NCBI RefSeq assembly: GCF_002005425.1
Contig: NZ_CP019704.1
Span: 186,001 to 250,000, forward strand
Length of the DNA stretch: 64,000 bases
Direction of reading: 5' to 3'
Source of the DNA: Polaribacter sp. BM10
GTDB taxonomy: Bacteria > Bacteroidota > Bacteroidia > Flavobacteriales > Flavobacteriaceae
In this document: positions 1-9,388 of the stretch, one piece after another
Layout of the letters: each line of letters opens with the position of its first letter
How positions within the stretch are numbered: the stretch's first letter is position 1
Notes under the pieces: model-generated
Databases searched by the model: none
What the model was told of the DNA's origin: nothing
What the model saw: only the letters and a program-made list of their open reading frames with translations
Program-made: the position numbers and the translations under genes

Positions 1-1
1 T

Positions 2-481
2 AGAATGCGTCCTAATAATTTTCCTACCATAAGAATTGCACAGTTAGTTGCATTATTAACCAAAGAGAAAAATTTATTTTCTAAGATTATTGAATCAAAT
101 ACGCTTGCAGACTTTTATGATTTATTTAAAATTGATATGATTGATTTTTGGCAAACACATTATAATTTTGAATCAGTTTCTAAAAAATCTTCTAAACGAC
201 TTACCAAATCATTTATAGATTTATTGATTATCAATACAATAATACCTTTAAAATTTATGTATCATAAGAGCAGAGGAGAGGTGAATGAAGAAACTTATTT
301 AGAAATTTTAAGGGAAATTAAATCAGAAAAAAATAGTATTATTTCTAAATTTACAGAGTTAAAAGTTTCTTCTGAAAGTGCATTCGACTCTCAAGCTTTA
401 TTAGAGCTTAAAAACAACTATTGCGCACTTAAACGATGTTTAGAATGCGCAATAGGTAAAAATGTTTTAAGTAAAAGTTAA
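2..481 (+). CDS. DUF2851 family protein, C-terminal part
   Basis: The reading frame is open to the left edge, so only the C-terminal ~160 residues are present; the first Met in the window (base 5) is internal. The stretch RPNNFPTIRIAQLV close to the edge is the conserved block I associate with the Bacteroidota family DUF2851 (usually a little over 400 aa). Two Cys pairs near the end (CALKRCLEC) could bind metal, but that is only a guess. The biochemical function of the family is unknown to me. The stop codon is 1 bp from the stop of the convergent metalloprotease gene, leaving no room for a terminator between them. Confidence 0.75.
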   Translation, partial: RMRPNNFPTIRIAQLVALLTKEKNLFSKIIESNTLADFYDLFKIDMIDFWQTHYNFESVSKKSSKRLTKSFIDLLIINTIIPLKFMYHKSRGEVNEETYLEILREIKSEKNSIISKFTELKVSSESAFDSQALLELKNNYCALKRCLECAIGKNVLSKS

Positions 482-482
482 A

Positions 483-2921
483 TTACTTTGGATCTAAAAT
501 GTTGTTAATATTTACAATTAAATCTTTGTAATGATACTTAGATATTTTATTTATAGCTCTTTTACTTGCAGTGTTTAACTGGTATTTTAATGTTGTTAAT
601 TCTCCTCTAACAATGGAAGAAACATCTGTACTTGTTGCAGATTTATCACTCATTAACGAACCTAATCTTTTGATAAAAGATTTTTGAAGCTTTCTTCTTT
701 GTAAGTCTACGTTTTTAGTGCTTCTAGCTTCAGAAAATATTCCTTTACGTAAATCGCTTATCATGTCTGATGCAGGATAAAAATTATCTTGAATAACTTC
801 TGCTTCAATCATTCTTTCTAAAGTTCTATAATTTAATAATGTTGCTAGATTTCTGTCTTGATAACGACCTAACTTTTCTGTATAGCCTGTTTCATCTATC
901 TTATTAAGAATGTTTTTATCAAGTAACCAATTCTGAGTTTTAAACACGTTATTTAATAACCAATTTAAAGATTCTTTTTGAACGTTTTTAGAAACTGGTA
1001 CATAAATAGCACCTTGTTGAGATGGTTTTTTGTTGAACTCGTATACTCCACCAATATTACCAGTAACATGGCCAGCATAACGTCCCCAAACACTTAATAA
1101 TTCACCATATAATTCATTTAAATCTTCGTAATTATTTGTTTGATTAGAAGTCCAATTAGGTAAGTTTTTAGCAACAATTTTTAAGTTTTTCACACCATAT
1201 GTGCTAGATTTAACTTGATTGTTACCAATTCCTTCGGTTTGTGCAGATGGATCAAAACGCTGGCCGCCAAATCGATAAATTGGGTCATTTCCTTTTTCTT
1301 CAATCCACTTGTCTAAAGTTTTAACTTCTTGTTCTGGTGAAGTAACATTTGGTATTTTTCTATAACCCCAGTTAATTGCATAATGATCGTAAGGACCAAG
1401 TTGTCTAATAAAACGTATGTTTTTATCACCTGGTTGAGCAACGTAATTATATCTTGCGTAATCCATAATTGTTGCTGCAATTCCGTTTTTTTGAGTAAAA
1501 TCACCAGATCTTAATGAATCTGTTGGATAAGCATAACTAGCAGCCATGTTGTGTGGTAAACCTAAAGCATGACCAACTTCATGAGCAATTACCATGCGCA
1601 TCATGTCGCCAATTTCTTCATCTGGTGTGTCTAAAGTTCTCGCAGAAGGATTCGCAGCACCAGTTTCTAGTAAGTATCTATTTCTGTAAGAACGTAAATG
1701 ATTGTGGTACCAAATAATATCACTTTCTAAAATTTCACCAGATCTTGGGTCAGAAACACTTGGTCCTGTTGCATTTCTTGTTGTACTTGCCACATATCTA
1801 ATAGAAGAATAACGAATATCTTCCATACTAAATTCTGGGTCTTCTTCTTTTGTTGGAGGCATTTTTGCCATAATTGCATTTTTAAAACCAGCAGTTTCAA
1901 AAACTTTTTGCCAATCATCTACACCTTGTTTTATATATTTTCTTAGTTTTTCTGGTGTTGCAGGATCTAAATAGTAAACAATCGGTTTAATTGGTTCTAC
2001 TAATTCACCTCTATTATAAGCAGCTTCATCTTTTGGTTCTAACCTCCATCTTCTTATGTATCTTTTGCTGTCTGCTTTTAAGGCTTCAGAACTATAATCT
2101 ACATTACCAATTGTAAAATAGCCAACTCTTTTGTCGTAAACTCTCGACATCATTGGTTCTTCTGGTAATAAAATCATCGATTGATTAATTCGCATAGAAA
2201 TCGTATTTGTATTTCTATTACTTGGCGGTGCATCAGCATCAAATGTAAAATCTTGAATTACCTCTATGTTTTTTGGGTAGCTTTTAATGCTACTGATAAA
2301 GCTTCTAGAAGCATCTAACCTTCTTACTTTGTAGTTTTTTCTGTAATATGATGGTAACCCAGAAATTGCTTTAACATCTGTAGAGAAAAACTTAGTAACG
2401 TCTACTAAAACTGCAGTAGAATCGATGTTTTGAGATTTTACATCAAAAGCATAAATTACTGGTTCTAAATTGTTTGCTTTTACAGATTTGTAAATAGGTA
2501 GATTATCTTCTGCAATAGCATTGTAAGATTTTACTTTTAATAAGATTTTGTTTTTATATTTTTCCCAAACAATAACTTGTGTGTTAATTTTAGAACCAGC
2601 ATTAACATAACCACCACCTAAATTAGCAGGAATTTCTTTAATTCTAGTAACTAATAACATTTCTTTACCTAAATAAGAATTAGGAATTTCATAAAGAAAT
2701 TTATCTTTATTTTCATGTACTTTAAACAAACCATCGTCAGTCTTTGTGCTTTTTTTTACAAAGTCTGAATATTTAGGAGTTTTACTTTTTTTAGGAGTTT
2801 TGGTTTCTGTGTTTTTTTCAGTTTTATTTTTCTTCTTTAATTTAATTCGACCACTTTGACTAAATAAATCGGATGTGAAAAGGAGTGAAGTAACTAATGA
2901 AAATAAAATTATTTTTTTCAT
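483..2921 (-). CDS. secreted zinc-dependent metalloprotease (DUF5117/DUF5118 type)
   Basis: This is an 812-aa protein with an N-terminal signal peptide (KKIILFSLVTSLLFTS, residues 2-17) followed by a Lys/Thr-rich linker (about 25-60), so it is exported. The metzincin zinc site HEVGHALGLPH is at residues 447-457, with the Met-turn IMDYARYN about 28 residues later. The length and the flanking blocks fit the large Bacteroidota zinc-protease family carrying DUF5117/DUF5118 and DUF4953 regions. The substrate is unknown; a role in degrading extracellular or periplasmic protein is inference. No type IX secretion C-terminal domain is evident. The gene stands alone, convergent with the DUF2851 gene. 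Confidence 0.85.
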   Translation of the reverse strand: MKKIILFSLVTSLLFTSDLFSQSGRIKLKKKNKTEKNTETKTPKKSKTPKYSDFVKKSTKTDDGLFKVHENKDKFLYEIPNSYLGKEMLLVTRIKEIPANLGGGYVNAGSKINTQVIVWEKYKNKILLKVKSYNAIAEDNLPIYKSVKANNLEPVIYAFDVKSQNIDSTAVLVDVTKFFSTDVKAISGLPSYYRKNYKVRRLDASRSFISSIKSYPKNIEVIQDFTFDADAPPSNRNTNTISMRINQSMILLPEEPMMSRVYDKRVGYFTIGNVDYSSEALKADSKRYIRRWRLEPKDEAAYNRGELVEPIKPIVYYLDPATPEKLRKYIKQGVDDWQKVFETAGFKNAIMAKMPPTKEEDPEFSMEDIRYSSIRYVASTTRNATGPSVSDPRSGEILESDIIWYHNHLRSYRNRYLLETGAANPSARTLDTPDEEIGDMMRMVIAHEVGHALGLPHNMAASYAYPTDSLRSGDFTQKNGIAATIMDYARYNYVAQPGDKNIRFIRQLGPYDHYAINWGYRKIPNVTSPEQEVKTLDKWIEEKGNDPIYRFGGQRFDPSAQTEGIGNNQVKSSTYGVKNLKIVAKNLPNWTSNQTNNYEDLNELYGELLSVWGRYAGHVTGNIGGVYEFNKKPSQQGAIYVPVSKNVQKESLNWLLNNVFKTQNWLLDKNILNKIDETGYTEKLGRYQDRNLATLLNYRTLERMIEAEVIQDNFYPASDMISDLRKGIFSEARSTKNVDLQRRKLQKSFIKRLGSLMSDKSATSTDVSSIVRGELTTLKYQLNTASKRAINKISKYHYKDLIVNINNILDPK

Positions 2922-3000
2922 AATAGATTGGTTAATTATTTAATCTACTAAATTATTAAAATTAGCTGAAGCAGATTCTTATATTTCTGTTAAAAAAGAA

Positions 3001-3026
3001 CCTCAAAAAACATTAGTTTTTTGAGG
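3001..3026 (-). terminator. intrinsic terminator of the E1 dehydrogenase gene
   Basis: A perfect 10-bp stem (CCTCAAAAAA / TTTTTTGAGG) with a 6-nt loop. On the minus strand it is followed by a U-rich tract. It lies between the stop of the E1 gene and the start of the protease gene. Confidence 0.7.
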
Positions 3027-3054
3027 TTTTCATAAATATTATAAGAAAATATTT

Positions 3055-5508
3055 TTAATACAAACTTTTAAATTTGTTTGGATTCGATTCGTGCATAATA
3101 TCATAAATCTTTTCAAAAATATCTTCTGCAGATGGTTTAGAGAAATAATCTCCGTCTGTACCATAAGCAGGTCTATGTGGTTTAGATGCCAGTGTAGCTG
3201 GTTTGCTATCTAAATATTGATATCCGTTTTGTTTTTCTAAAATTTCTTGTAATATATAAGCAGATGCTCCACCTGGTACATCTTCGTCAACAACTAATAA
3301 TTTGTTAGTTTTAGCAAGACTTTTAACACAATCAGAATTTAAATCAAAAGGTAACAAGCTTTGTGCGTCTATAATTTCTATATTAATACCTACTTGTTGT
3401 AATTCGATAGCAGTTTCTTGCACAATTCTTAAAGTAGATCCGTATGAAACAACTGTAATATCTGTACCTTCTTTAACAGTTTCTACATAACCAATAGGTG
3501 TTTTAAATTCTGCTAAATTAATTGGTAATTCTTCTTTTAATCTATAACCGTTTAAACATTCTACCACTAAAGCAGGTTCGTCTCCTTCTAGTAAAGTATT
3601 GTAAAAACCGGCAGCTTTTGTCATGTTTCTAGGAACTAAAACATGCATTCCTCTAACGTTATTGATAATACCGCCCATTGGTGAACCTGCGTGCCAAATA
3701 CCTTCTAACCTATGACCACGAGTTCTAATAATTAATGGTGCTTTTTGTTTACCAAAACTTCTATAATGTAATGTTGCTAAATCATCACTCATAATTTGTA
3801 AAGCATACAATAAGTAATCTAAATATTGTATTTCTGCAATTGGTCTTAAACCACGCATTGCTAACCCAATACCTTGTCCTATAATTGTAGCTTCTCTAAT
3901 TCCTGTATCAGAAATTCTAATATCGCCGTATTTTTCTTGTAAACCTTCTAATCCTTGATTTACATCACCAATAAAACCAGCGTCTTCACCAAAAATTACA
4001 ACTTCTGGATGCTTCTTTAAGATTGCATCAAAATTATCTCTCATTACAATTCTTGCATCTACCAAGTTTTGTTTTTGAGCATAAACAGGTTTTTTAGCGC
4101 TTACATTTAAAGCACTGTAATTACTTTCGCTATATAAATAAGAAGAATATTTATAAGCAGCAGCCTCAATCGTTTTTTTAATAAAGTTTTGAAGTTCTAT
4201 TTTTTCAGAAAATTCTTCATCTTTTAAATAACGAAGTGTTTTTCTAGTTGCAATTAAAATATCTTTTCTAATCGGTTCTACTAGTTTTTCTAAATCGTTT
4301 TTATATTTTGTAATAAACGCGCTGTTTCTACTTTTTTTAGCAACTCTGTCTAGTAGATTAGCCGCAATTTTTACTTCTGCAATTAATTCGTTGTTATAAG
4401 CGTTCCATGCATTTCTTTTTGCAGTAGTAACTGTTTTTTTAGCTTCTTTTTCTAGAGTGATTAAATCGGCTTCAGAATCTACAAAACGTAAAGTTTCTCC
4501 GTTTTCTGTTTCTAATTCAAAATCTAAAATCCATTTTCTCATTTTAGCAATACAGTCGTGTTCTTTTTCCCACTGTAATCTTTCTTTTCCTTTATATCTC
4601 TCGTGAGAACCAGATGTAGAGTGCCCTTGAGGTTGTGTTAATTCTTTAACATGAATTAAAACAGGTACATGTTCTTCTCTAGAAATTTTAGCAGCTTTAT
4701 TATAAGTGTCTATTAATTTTACATAATCCCAACCATTTACTACAAAGATTTCATAACCATTGGCATCGTTATCTCTTTGAAAACCTTTTAAGATTTCAGA
4801 AATACTTTCTTTTGTAGTTTGATGTTTTGCGTGAACAGAAATTCCGTATTCATCATCCCAAACACTCATAACCATTGGTACTTGTAAAACACCTGCAGCA
4901 TTAATTGTTTCGAAAAATAAACCTTCGCTTGTGCTTGCGTTACCTATTGTACCCCAAGCAATTTCATTACCATTTTTAGAAAAGTTGGTTTTGTGTTGTA
5001 CACTTTTTTCGTTTCTATAGATTTTAGAAGCTTGCGCTAAACCTAATAAACGTGGCATTTGTCCTGCAGTAGGAGAAATATCTGAACTAGAGTTGTATTG
5101 TTCTGTTAGGTTTTTCCAGCTACCATCTTCATTTAAACTATGTGTGGCAAAATGCCCACCCATTTGTCTACCAGCAGACATTGGTTCTATATCGATATCT
5201 GTATGAGCATATAAACCAGCAAAAAACTGTTGTGCAGTTAACTCGCCAATTGCCATCATAAAAGTTTGATCTCTATAATAACCAGATCTAAAATCTCCTT
5301 TTTTAAAGGCTTTTGCTAAGGCTAATTGAGGCACTTCTTTACCATCACCAAAAATTCCGAATTTAGCTTTACCAGTTAAAACTTCTCTTCGACCAAGTAA
5401 ACTACATTCTCTACTAATTTTAGCAATTTTATAGTCGTTTAAAACTTCTGCTTTAAAATCTTTAAAAGAAAGTTCTTTTGTATCTTGAGTAAGTGTTTTC
5501 TGAGCCAT
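3055..5508 (-). CDS. fused E1 alpha/beta 2-oxoacid dehydrogenase (branched-chain type)
   Basis: An 817-aa thiamine-diphosphate enzyme in which both E1 subunits are one polypeptide. Residues about 30-350 are the alpha part, with the ThDP/Mg pocket around GNASTSEGLFFETINAAG (about 188-206). Residues about 478-800 are the beta part, starting with the block ending VVIFGEDAG and containing the core IRTRGHRLEGIWHAGSPMGG. It decarboxylates a 2-oxo acid and passes the acyl group to a lipoyl E2; by family it most resembles branched-chain (2-oxoisovalerate) E1, but the substrate cannot be fixed from sequence. No E2 or E3 gene is adjacent. Start chosen at the ATG about 24 bp after a TAnnTTTG promoter. 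Confidence 0.88.
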   Translation of the reverse strand: MAQKTLTQDTKELSFKDFKAEVLNDYKIAKISRECSLLGRREVLTGKAKFGIFGDGKEVPQLALAKAFKKGDFRSGYYRDQTFMMAIGELTAQQFFAGLYAHTDIDIEPMSAGRQMGGHFATHSLNEDGSWKNLTEQYNSSSDISPTAGQMPRLLGLAQASKIYRNEKSVQHKTNFSKNGNEIAWGTIGNASTSEGLFFETINAAGVLQVPMVMSVWDDEYGISVHAKHQTTKESISEILKGFQRDNDANGYEIFVVNGWDYVKLIDTYNKAAKISREEHVPVLIHVKELTQPQGHSTSGSHERYKGKERLQWEKEHDCIAKMRKWILDFELETENGETLRFVDSEADLITLEKEAKKTVTTAKRNAWNAYNNELIAEVKIAANLLDRVAKKSRNSAFITKYKNDLEKLVEPIRKDILIATRKTLRYLKDEEFSEKIELQNFIKKTIEAAAYKYSSYLYSESNYSALNVSAKKPVYAQKQNLVDARIVMRDNFDAILKKHPEVVIFGEDAGFIGDVNQGLEGLQEKYGDIRISDTGIREATIIGQGIGLAMRGLRPIAEIQYLDYLLYALQIMSDDLATLHYRSFGKQKAPLIIRTRGHRLEGIWHAGSPMGGIINNVRGMHVLVPRNMTKAAGFYNTLLEGDEPALVVECLNGYRLKEELPINLAEFKTPIGYVETVKEGTDITVVSYGSTLRIVQETAIELQQVGINIEIIDAQSLLPFDLNSDCVKSLAKTNKLLVVDEDVPGGASAYILQEILEKQNGYQYLDSKPATLASKPHRPAYGTDGDYFSKPSAEDIFEKIYDIMHESNPNKFKSLY

Positions 5509-5523
5509 ATTTTTCTTGAATTA

Positions 5524-5539
5524 TACTTTTGCAAAAGTA
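5524..5539 (-). promoter_or_regulatory. palindromic -7 promoter element of the E1 gene
   Basis: TACTTTTGCAAAAGTA is a perfect 16-bp palindrome. Its minus-strand half reads TACTTTTG, matching the Bacteroidota -7 consensus TAnnTTTG, 24 bp before the E1 start codon. The plus-strand half is an identical element facing the other way. No clear -33 TTG/TTTG element is visible on either strand. Confidence 0.5.
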
Positions 5540-5785
5540 GTCATTTTAGTTGATATTTAAAAATTTCTTATTTATTTAGTAATTTATCAACAAATTAATG
5601 TTTTTAGTTTAAAATTTTACGAATAATTAAATTTTATAGATTTATTTTAAAAATCTGTACGAAATAGAAGTAAATGAAGATTATTATAGAATAACCTAAA
5701 ATTTACTTAAACATTCTTAAATGCTTAAGTAAAGAAAAATGTGTGTTAAAGTTGTTTTAAAATTAGATGAAGTTAGAATAGGTTT

Positions 5786-8599
5786 TTACAAAAATCCTCG
5801 TCTAAAGAAATTGTAGATAGAACCTAAATCACCAGTAAAAGTAAATCTAATTTTTTGAGGATATGCTTCTTGTGAAACCTCCCAACCGTTATTAGAGTAT
5901 AGCGGTAAATAGATTTCAAAAATATTATGAATAAAGTTTAAACGGATTCCGTTTTCATAACCAAAAAATAAATATTGGTCTTTATTTTTAAGGAAGGCAA
6001 CATCATTATAAAACTCTACCCATCTCCATAAACCAATGCTTGAGTTTAGAGATAACATATATTGATTAGCAAATCTTGTCGGTAAAACAGACTTAAAACC
6101 ACCTTCTGTAATAATATATTGTTGGCTAAAAATACCAGAACTTTCAGATCGACCGTAGTAATTTAACTCAAATAAATAGTCGTTAGCTCTATCTAAACCA
6201 AAACTAAAATAATCTCCTTCAGATTTATTATGAAGAAATACGCCTGCAAAAACTCTAAAATCTAACTGAGTGTCTGATGTTGTTAGCTTTCTAAACCTAT
6301 AATCTGCAGAAATCTTAGAGAAATTTTTGGCAACTTCTCCTGTAAAACTATATCTAGTTTCATCAATTATATCTGGGTTGATATAATTATAGCTTAAACT
6401 AAATACATTGTAATTATCTTGATCTGTTTTTGTTTCTAACGGAGAAATTTCTTTATTAATATGAACAATTTTTGCTCTTAAATTTTCTGTACTTGCATCT
6501 CTTAAAGATTTTCTTTTAAACTGAATGTCAACATATGGTATTAAAGAGCTGTAAGATAATTCTGGTGCATATTGTAATGTGTTTCCGGTAATACCATATG
6601 CAATTTTATAAATGTTAGTTTCTTCAAAAAACTGATTAAAAGCTACAGAAAAAGAACCGTTTATCATTTTACTTCTGGTTGCATAACCTGGCGAAATTTT
6701 AAATTCTAAATTTCTTTTGATAATAGGCTTATTATGTAGCTTTACGCCTAAAATTAATCCGTCGTAAAAATTATATCCAAAACTAGGTTGGTAAAAAATC
6801 TGATTGTAATTTGGTGCTTTAACATCTTTAATCAAAGAAAATTTTAAAGGTTTGTTAAATAATTTTCGCTTTACGTTGTAATAATTATCTAATGTGTTGT
6901 ATTCCGGATAAATATTTTCGTAGTTTAAAGCAATTTGGTCAAATTTGCCTTTCGGAAGGGTGGTGGTAAGTGTGTCAGAAACGTTAGTAAACCATTCTTT
7001 ATATTTTATTTCTTTATTTTTTATTCCGTATAGAGCAATAGGAGTCGTAATATTTCTCTTATTTTTAATTGTCACTTTTAAGCTGTCATTTGTTTCTTTA
7101 ACTTTATCGATAGTATAATCTATCTTTTTGTTAGTTTTTATAAAGTCTTTAAAAAACCATGAAATGTCTTTTGAAGTATTCTTAGTTAGAATATTTTTAA
7201 AGTCAGAATCGTTAGTAACTTTAAGTTTATTTTTTTGATAAAATTCTTTGATACTTTTATTTAAAATAGCTTCACTTAAAAAACCTTTTAAATAGGTAAA
7301 ACCTAAACCAGCTTTATATTTGCTTACTATTCTTCTGTTAAAGTTCGATAAAGAATCTGCAGGAGTATTTAATGCTTGATCTAAAAATCGTCTGGCAGTA
7401 AATTGATATACAAATGGATATTTTTCGTTAAACTTAAGTTTAGAAATATTAAATCTTTTTAAAAACCAAGAATTAGATGCTTTTCCTAAAAGTTTAATTT
7501 CTGGATAAAATTTATTTACATACTCAATCATCAAATAATTTTGCAAGCCATCTATTAACCAATAATCTTTTCTTTCATTAATTAGCAGAGTTTGTTGTAA
7601 ATATTTTTTTGATAAAACTTTAAATAAGGTTAAATCTTGTTTAAAAACATCAGAAAAAGGTCTAATAAAATTAGGTAATTGCGTCAATCCGTAAATAGGA
7701 TTTTGTTTACGCATTACTTCATCAATAAAAATTTTATCAGTAGGTAAAACTCCTAAATATGATGTTAAAAAACTTAGCTCTCTATTTAAGATTACTTTTG
7801 TGATATTTTCGTTGAAATCTTCCTGTAAAATATCAGTTTGAATTTCATGACTATCTGTATGAAATTTTTTGAAAGTATTTTTTCTTTGGATGTCTAAAAT
7901 AACATCTTTTTGGTTTTTACCATAAAGGTTGTAAGTAGTATAAACACCGTCGATATTTGGTTTTTGTTGTTTTAAACTACTTGTTAAGTTAAGGTAATTT
8001 GGTAATTTAAACTGAATGTTAAAAGTGGTATAATCTTCAAATAAATCGTTAAGATTTAAGTTGCTCATTAACTGCCATCCATCTTTATAAATTGCAGGTG
8101 TTAAATACCAGTACCTTAATCTGTATCCGTTATTATATTTACCGTAACCTGTAAATTTAGAGTTCGGGATTTTTAAAATATAAGTAACATTAATTCTTGT
8201 ACTTTCTTTAGGTTTTAATGGTTTGTCTAGAAATAGCTGTAAGATATCTTCTTTGTTTTCTAGCTCTTTATAAATAATATTATTAAAATTTATTGTAATG
8301 TTTTTGATGTCTGAAAAACCTAAATCTTTTTGATTTGCAAAATATAAGTCTTTTCTAAAATCTTGAATAAAACGTTTTGAAAGTGGAGTTTTTCGATCTT
8401 TAAATGCGTTACCCCAATTGTGAAGAAATATGTGATTTAATTCTTGATTAGAAGTGTTTGTGTAAACAATTTCTTGTTGAATCATTAATTTATCTTCTTC
8501 TACATTTAAAGTGGCTTTAATATTAATCGCATTTTGTTGTGCTAAGTTAAAGCCACTATAAAGTAGTATGAAAAATAGTATGTAAACTTGTTTTTTCAA
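5786..8599 (-). CDS. M1-aminopeptidase-like protein fused to a C-terminal beta-barrel-like region, catalytic motif lost
   Basis: A 937-aa exported protein (signal peptide KKQVYILFFILLYSGFNLA). Residues about 20-450 follow the layout of M1/gluzincin peptidases: an N-terminal beta domain and a helical domain with DYWLIDGLQNYL where M1 enzymes have WLNEGFATY. About 19-23 residues upstream, where HEXXH should be, it reads KVLSK (about 326-330), and the Glu ligand is Asp. The zinc site therefore appears to be lost. From about residue 600 the sequence is rich in alternating aromatic/polar strands (outer-membrane barrel style) and ends in ...FFRRGFL, with a terminal aliphatic residue. A non-catalytic outer-membrane role is inference. 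It lies 31 bp after the LOG-family gene, probably in the same transcription unit. Confidence 0.72.
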   Translation of the reverse strand: MKKQVYILFFILLYSGFNLAQQNAINIKATLNVEEDKLMIQQEIVYTNTSNQELNHIFLHNWGNAFKDRKTPLSKRFIQDFRKDLYFANQKDLGFSDIKNITINFNNIIYKELENKEDILQLFLDKPLKPKESTRINVTYILKIPNSKFTGYGKYNNGYRLRYWYLTPAIYKDGWQLMSNLNLNDLFEDYTTFNIQFKLPNYLNLTSSLKQQKPNIDGVYTTYNLYGKNQKDVILDIQRKNTFKKFHTDSHEIQTDILQEDFNENITKVILNRELSFLTSYLGVLPTDKIFIDEVMRKQNPIYGLTQLPNFIRPFSDVFKQDLTLFKVLSKKYLQQTLLINERKDYWLIDGLQNYLMIEYVNKFYPEIKLLGKASNSWFLKRFNISKLKFNEKYPFVYQFTARRFLDQALNTPADSLSNFNRRIVSKYKAGLGFTYLKGFLSEAILNKSIKEFYQKNKLKVTNDSDFKNILTKNTSKDISWFFKDFIKTNKKIDYTIDKVKETNDSLKVTIKNKRNITTPIALYGIKNKEIKYKEWFTNVSDTLTTTLPKGKFDQIALNYENIYPEYNTLDNYYNVKRKLFNKPLKFSLIKDVKAPNYNQIFYQPSFGYNFYDGLILGVKLHNKPIIKRNLEFKISPGYATRSKMINGSFSVAFNQFFEETNIYKIAYGITGNTLQYAPELSYSSLIPYVDIQFKRKSLRDASTENLRAKIVHINKEISPLETKTDQDNYNVFSLSYNYINPDIIDETRYSFTGEVAKNFSKISADYRFRKLTTSDTQLDFRVFAGVFLHNKSEGDYFSFGLDRANDYLFELNYYGRSESSGIFSQQYIITEGGFKSVLPTRFANQYMLSLNSSIGLWRWVEFYNDVAFLKNKDQYLFFGYENGIRLNFIHNIFEIYLPLYSNNGWEVSQEAYPQKIRFTFTGDLGSIYNFFRRGFL

Positions 8600-8630
8600 T
8601 AAAGGTAAACTAATAAATTATTAATTAATT

Positions 8631-9338
8631 TTAGAAGTTTGGTTTTAGCTGGTATTTTGCGTAGAATTTATTGAAGTGTTCAACAGCTTCTTCTGCAGTG
8701 TCTACCACTCTAAATAGGCTTAAATCTTCTAAACCAATATTTTTCTCTGTAATTAGCGTGTTTTTTATCCAGTCTAACAATCCGCCCCAAAATTTAGAAC
8801 CTACAAGTACAATTGGAAAACGGCCTATTTTTTTAGTTTGTATAAGTGTAATTGCTTCAAAAAGTTCATCTAAAGTTCCGAATCCACCAGGCATCACTAC
8901 AAAACCTTGCGAATACTTAACAAACATAACTTTACGCACAAAGAAATAATCGAAGTCTAAACTTTTACCTGGATCAATCCAAGGATTGTCATGTTGTTCG
9001 AAAGGTAATTCGATATTTAGACCAACAGAAAGTCCTTTACCTCTGTTTGCTCCTTTATTACCAGCTTCCATAATTCCTGGTCCACCACCAGTAATAACAC
9101 CAAAACCTGCTTGTGTTAATTGAAAACCAATTTCTTCTGCTAATTTGTAATATGGATGATCTGGTTTTGTTCTTGCAGAACCAAAAATAGAAACACAAGG
9201 ACCAATTTTACTTAATTTTTCGTATCCTTCTACAAACTCTGCCATAATTTTAAATATAGCCCAAGAATCGTTTGTTTTAATTTCGTTCCAAGTTTTAATT
9301 TGTAGTTTTTCTTTTATTTTTCTATCGTCATTTGTCAT
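8631..9338 (-). CDS. LOG-family protein (TIGR00730 Rossmann fold, nucleotide 5'-monophosphate phosphoribohydrolase type)
   Basis: A 235-aa cytosolic protein with the family signature PGGFGTLDE at residues 150-158 and the preceding Arg-Lys (FVRK, 133-136), the two halves of the active site. GGGPGIMEAGNKGA (84-97) is the nucleotide-binding loop. Family members cleave cytokinin riboside 5'-monophosphates or other nucleoside monophosphates to base plus ribose 5-phosphate; the natural substrate in this organism is not known. It sits 50 bp after uvrA and 31 bp before the M1-like gene, all on the minus strand. Confidence 0.88.
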   Translation of the reverse strand: MTNDDRKIKEKLQIKTWNEIKTNDSWAIFKIMAEFVEGYEKLSKIGPCVSIFGSARTKPDHPYYKLAEEIGFQLTQAGFGVITGGGPGIMEAGNKGANRGKGLSVGLNIELPFEQHDNPWIDPGKSLDFDYFFVRKVMFVKYSQGFVVMPGGFGTLDELFEAITLIQTKKIGRFPIVLVGSKFWGGLLDWIKNTLITEKNIGLEDLSLFRVVDTAEEAVEHFNKFYAKYQLKPNF

Positions 9339-9388
9339 TTTAAGTATATTTTATTTATTGTATCATGCTTTTAAAAAAGAAAAGCCTG

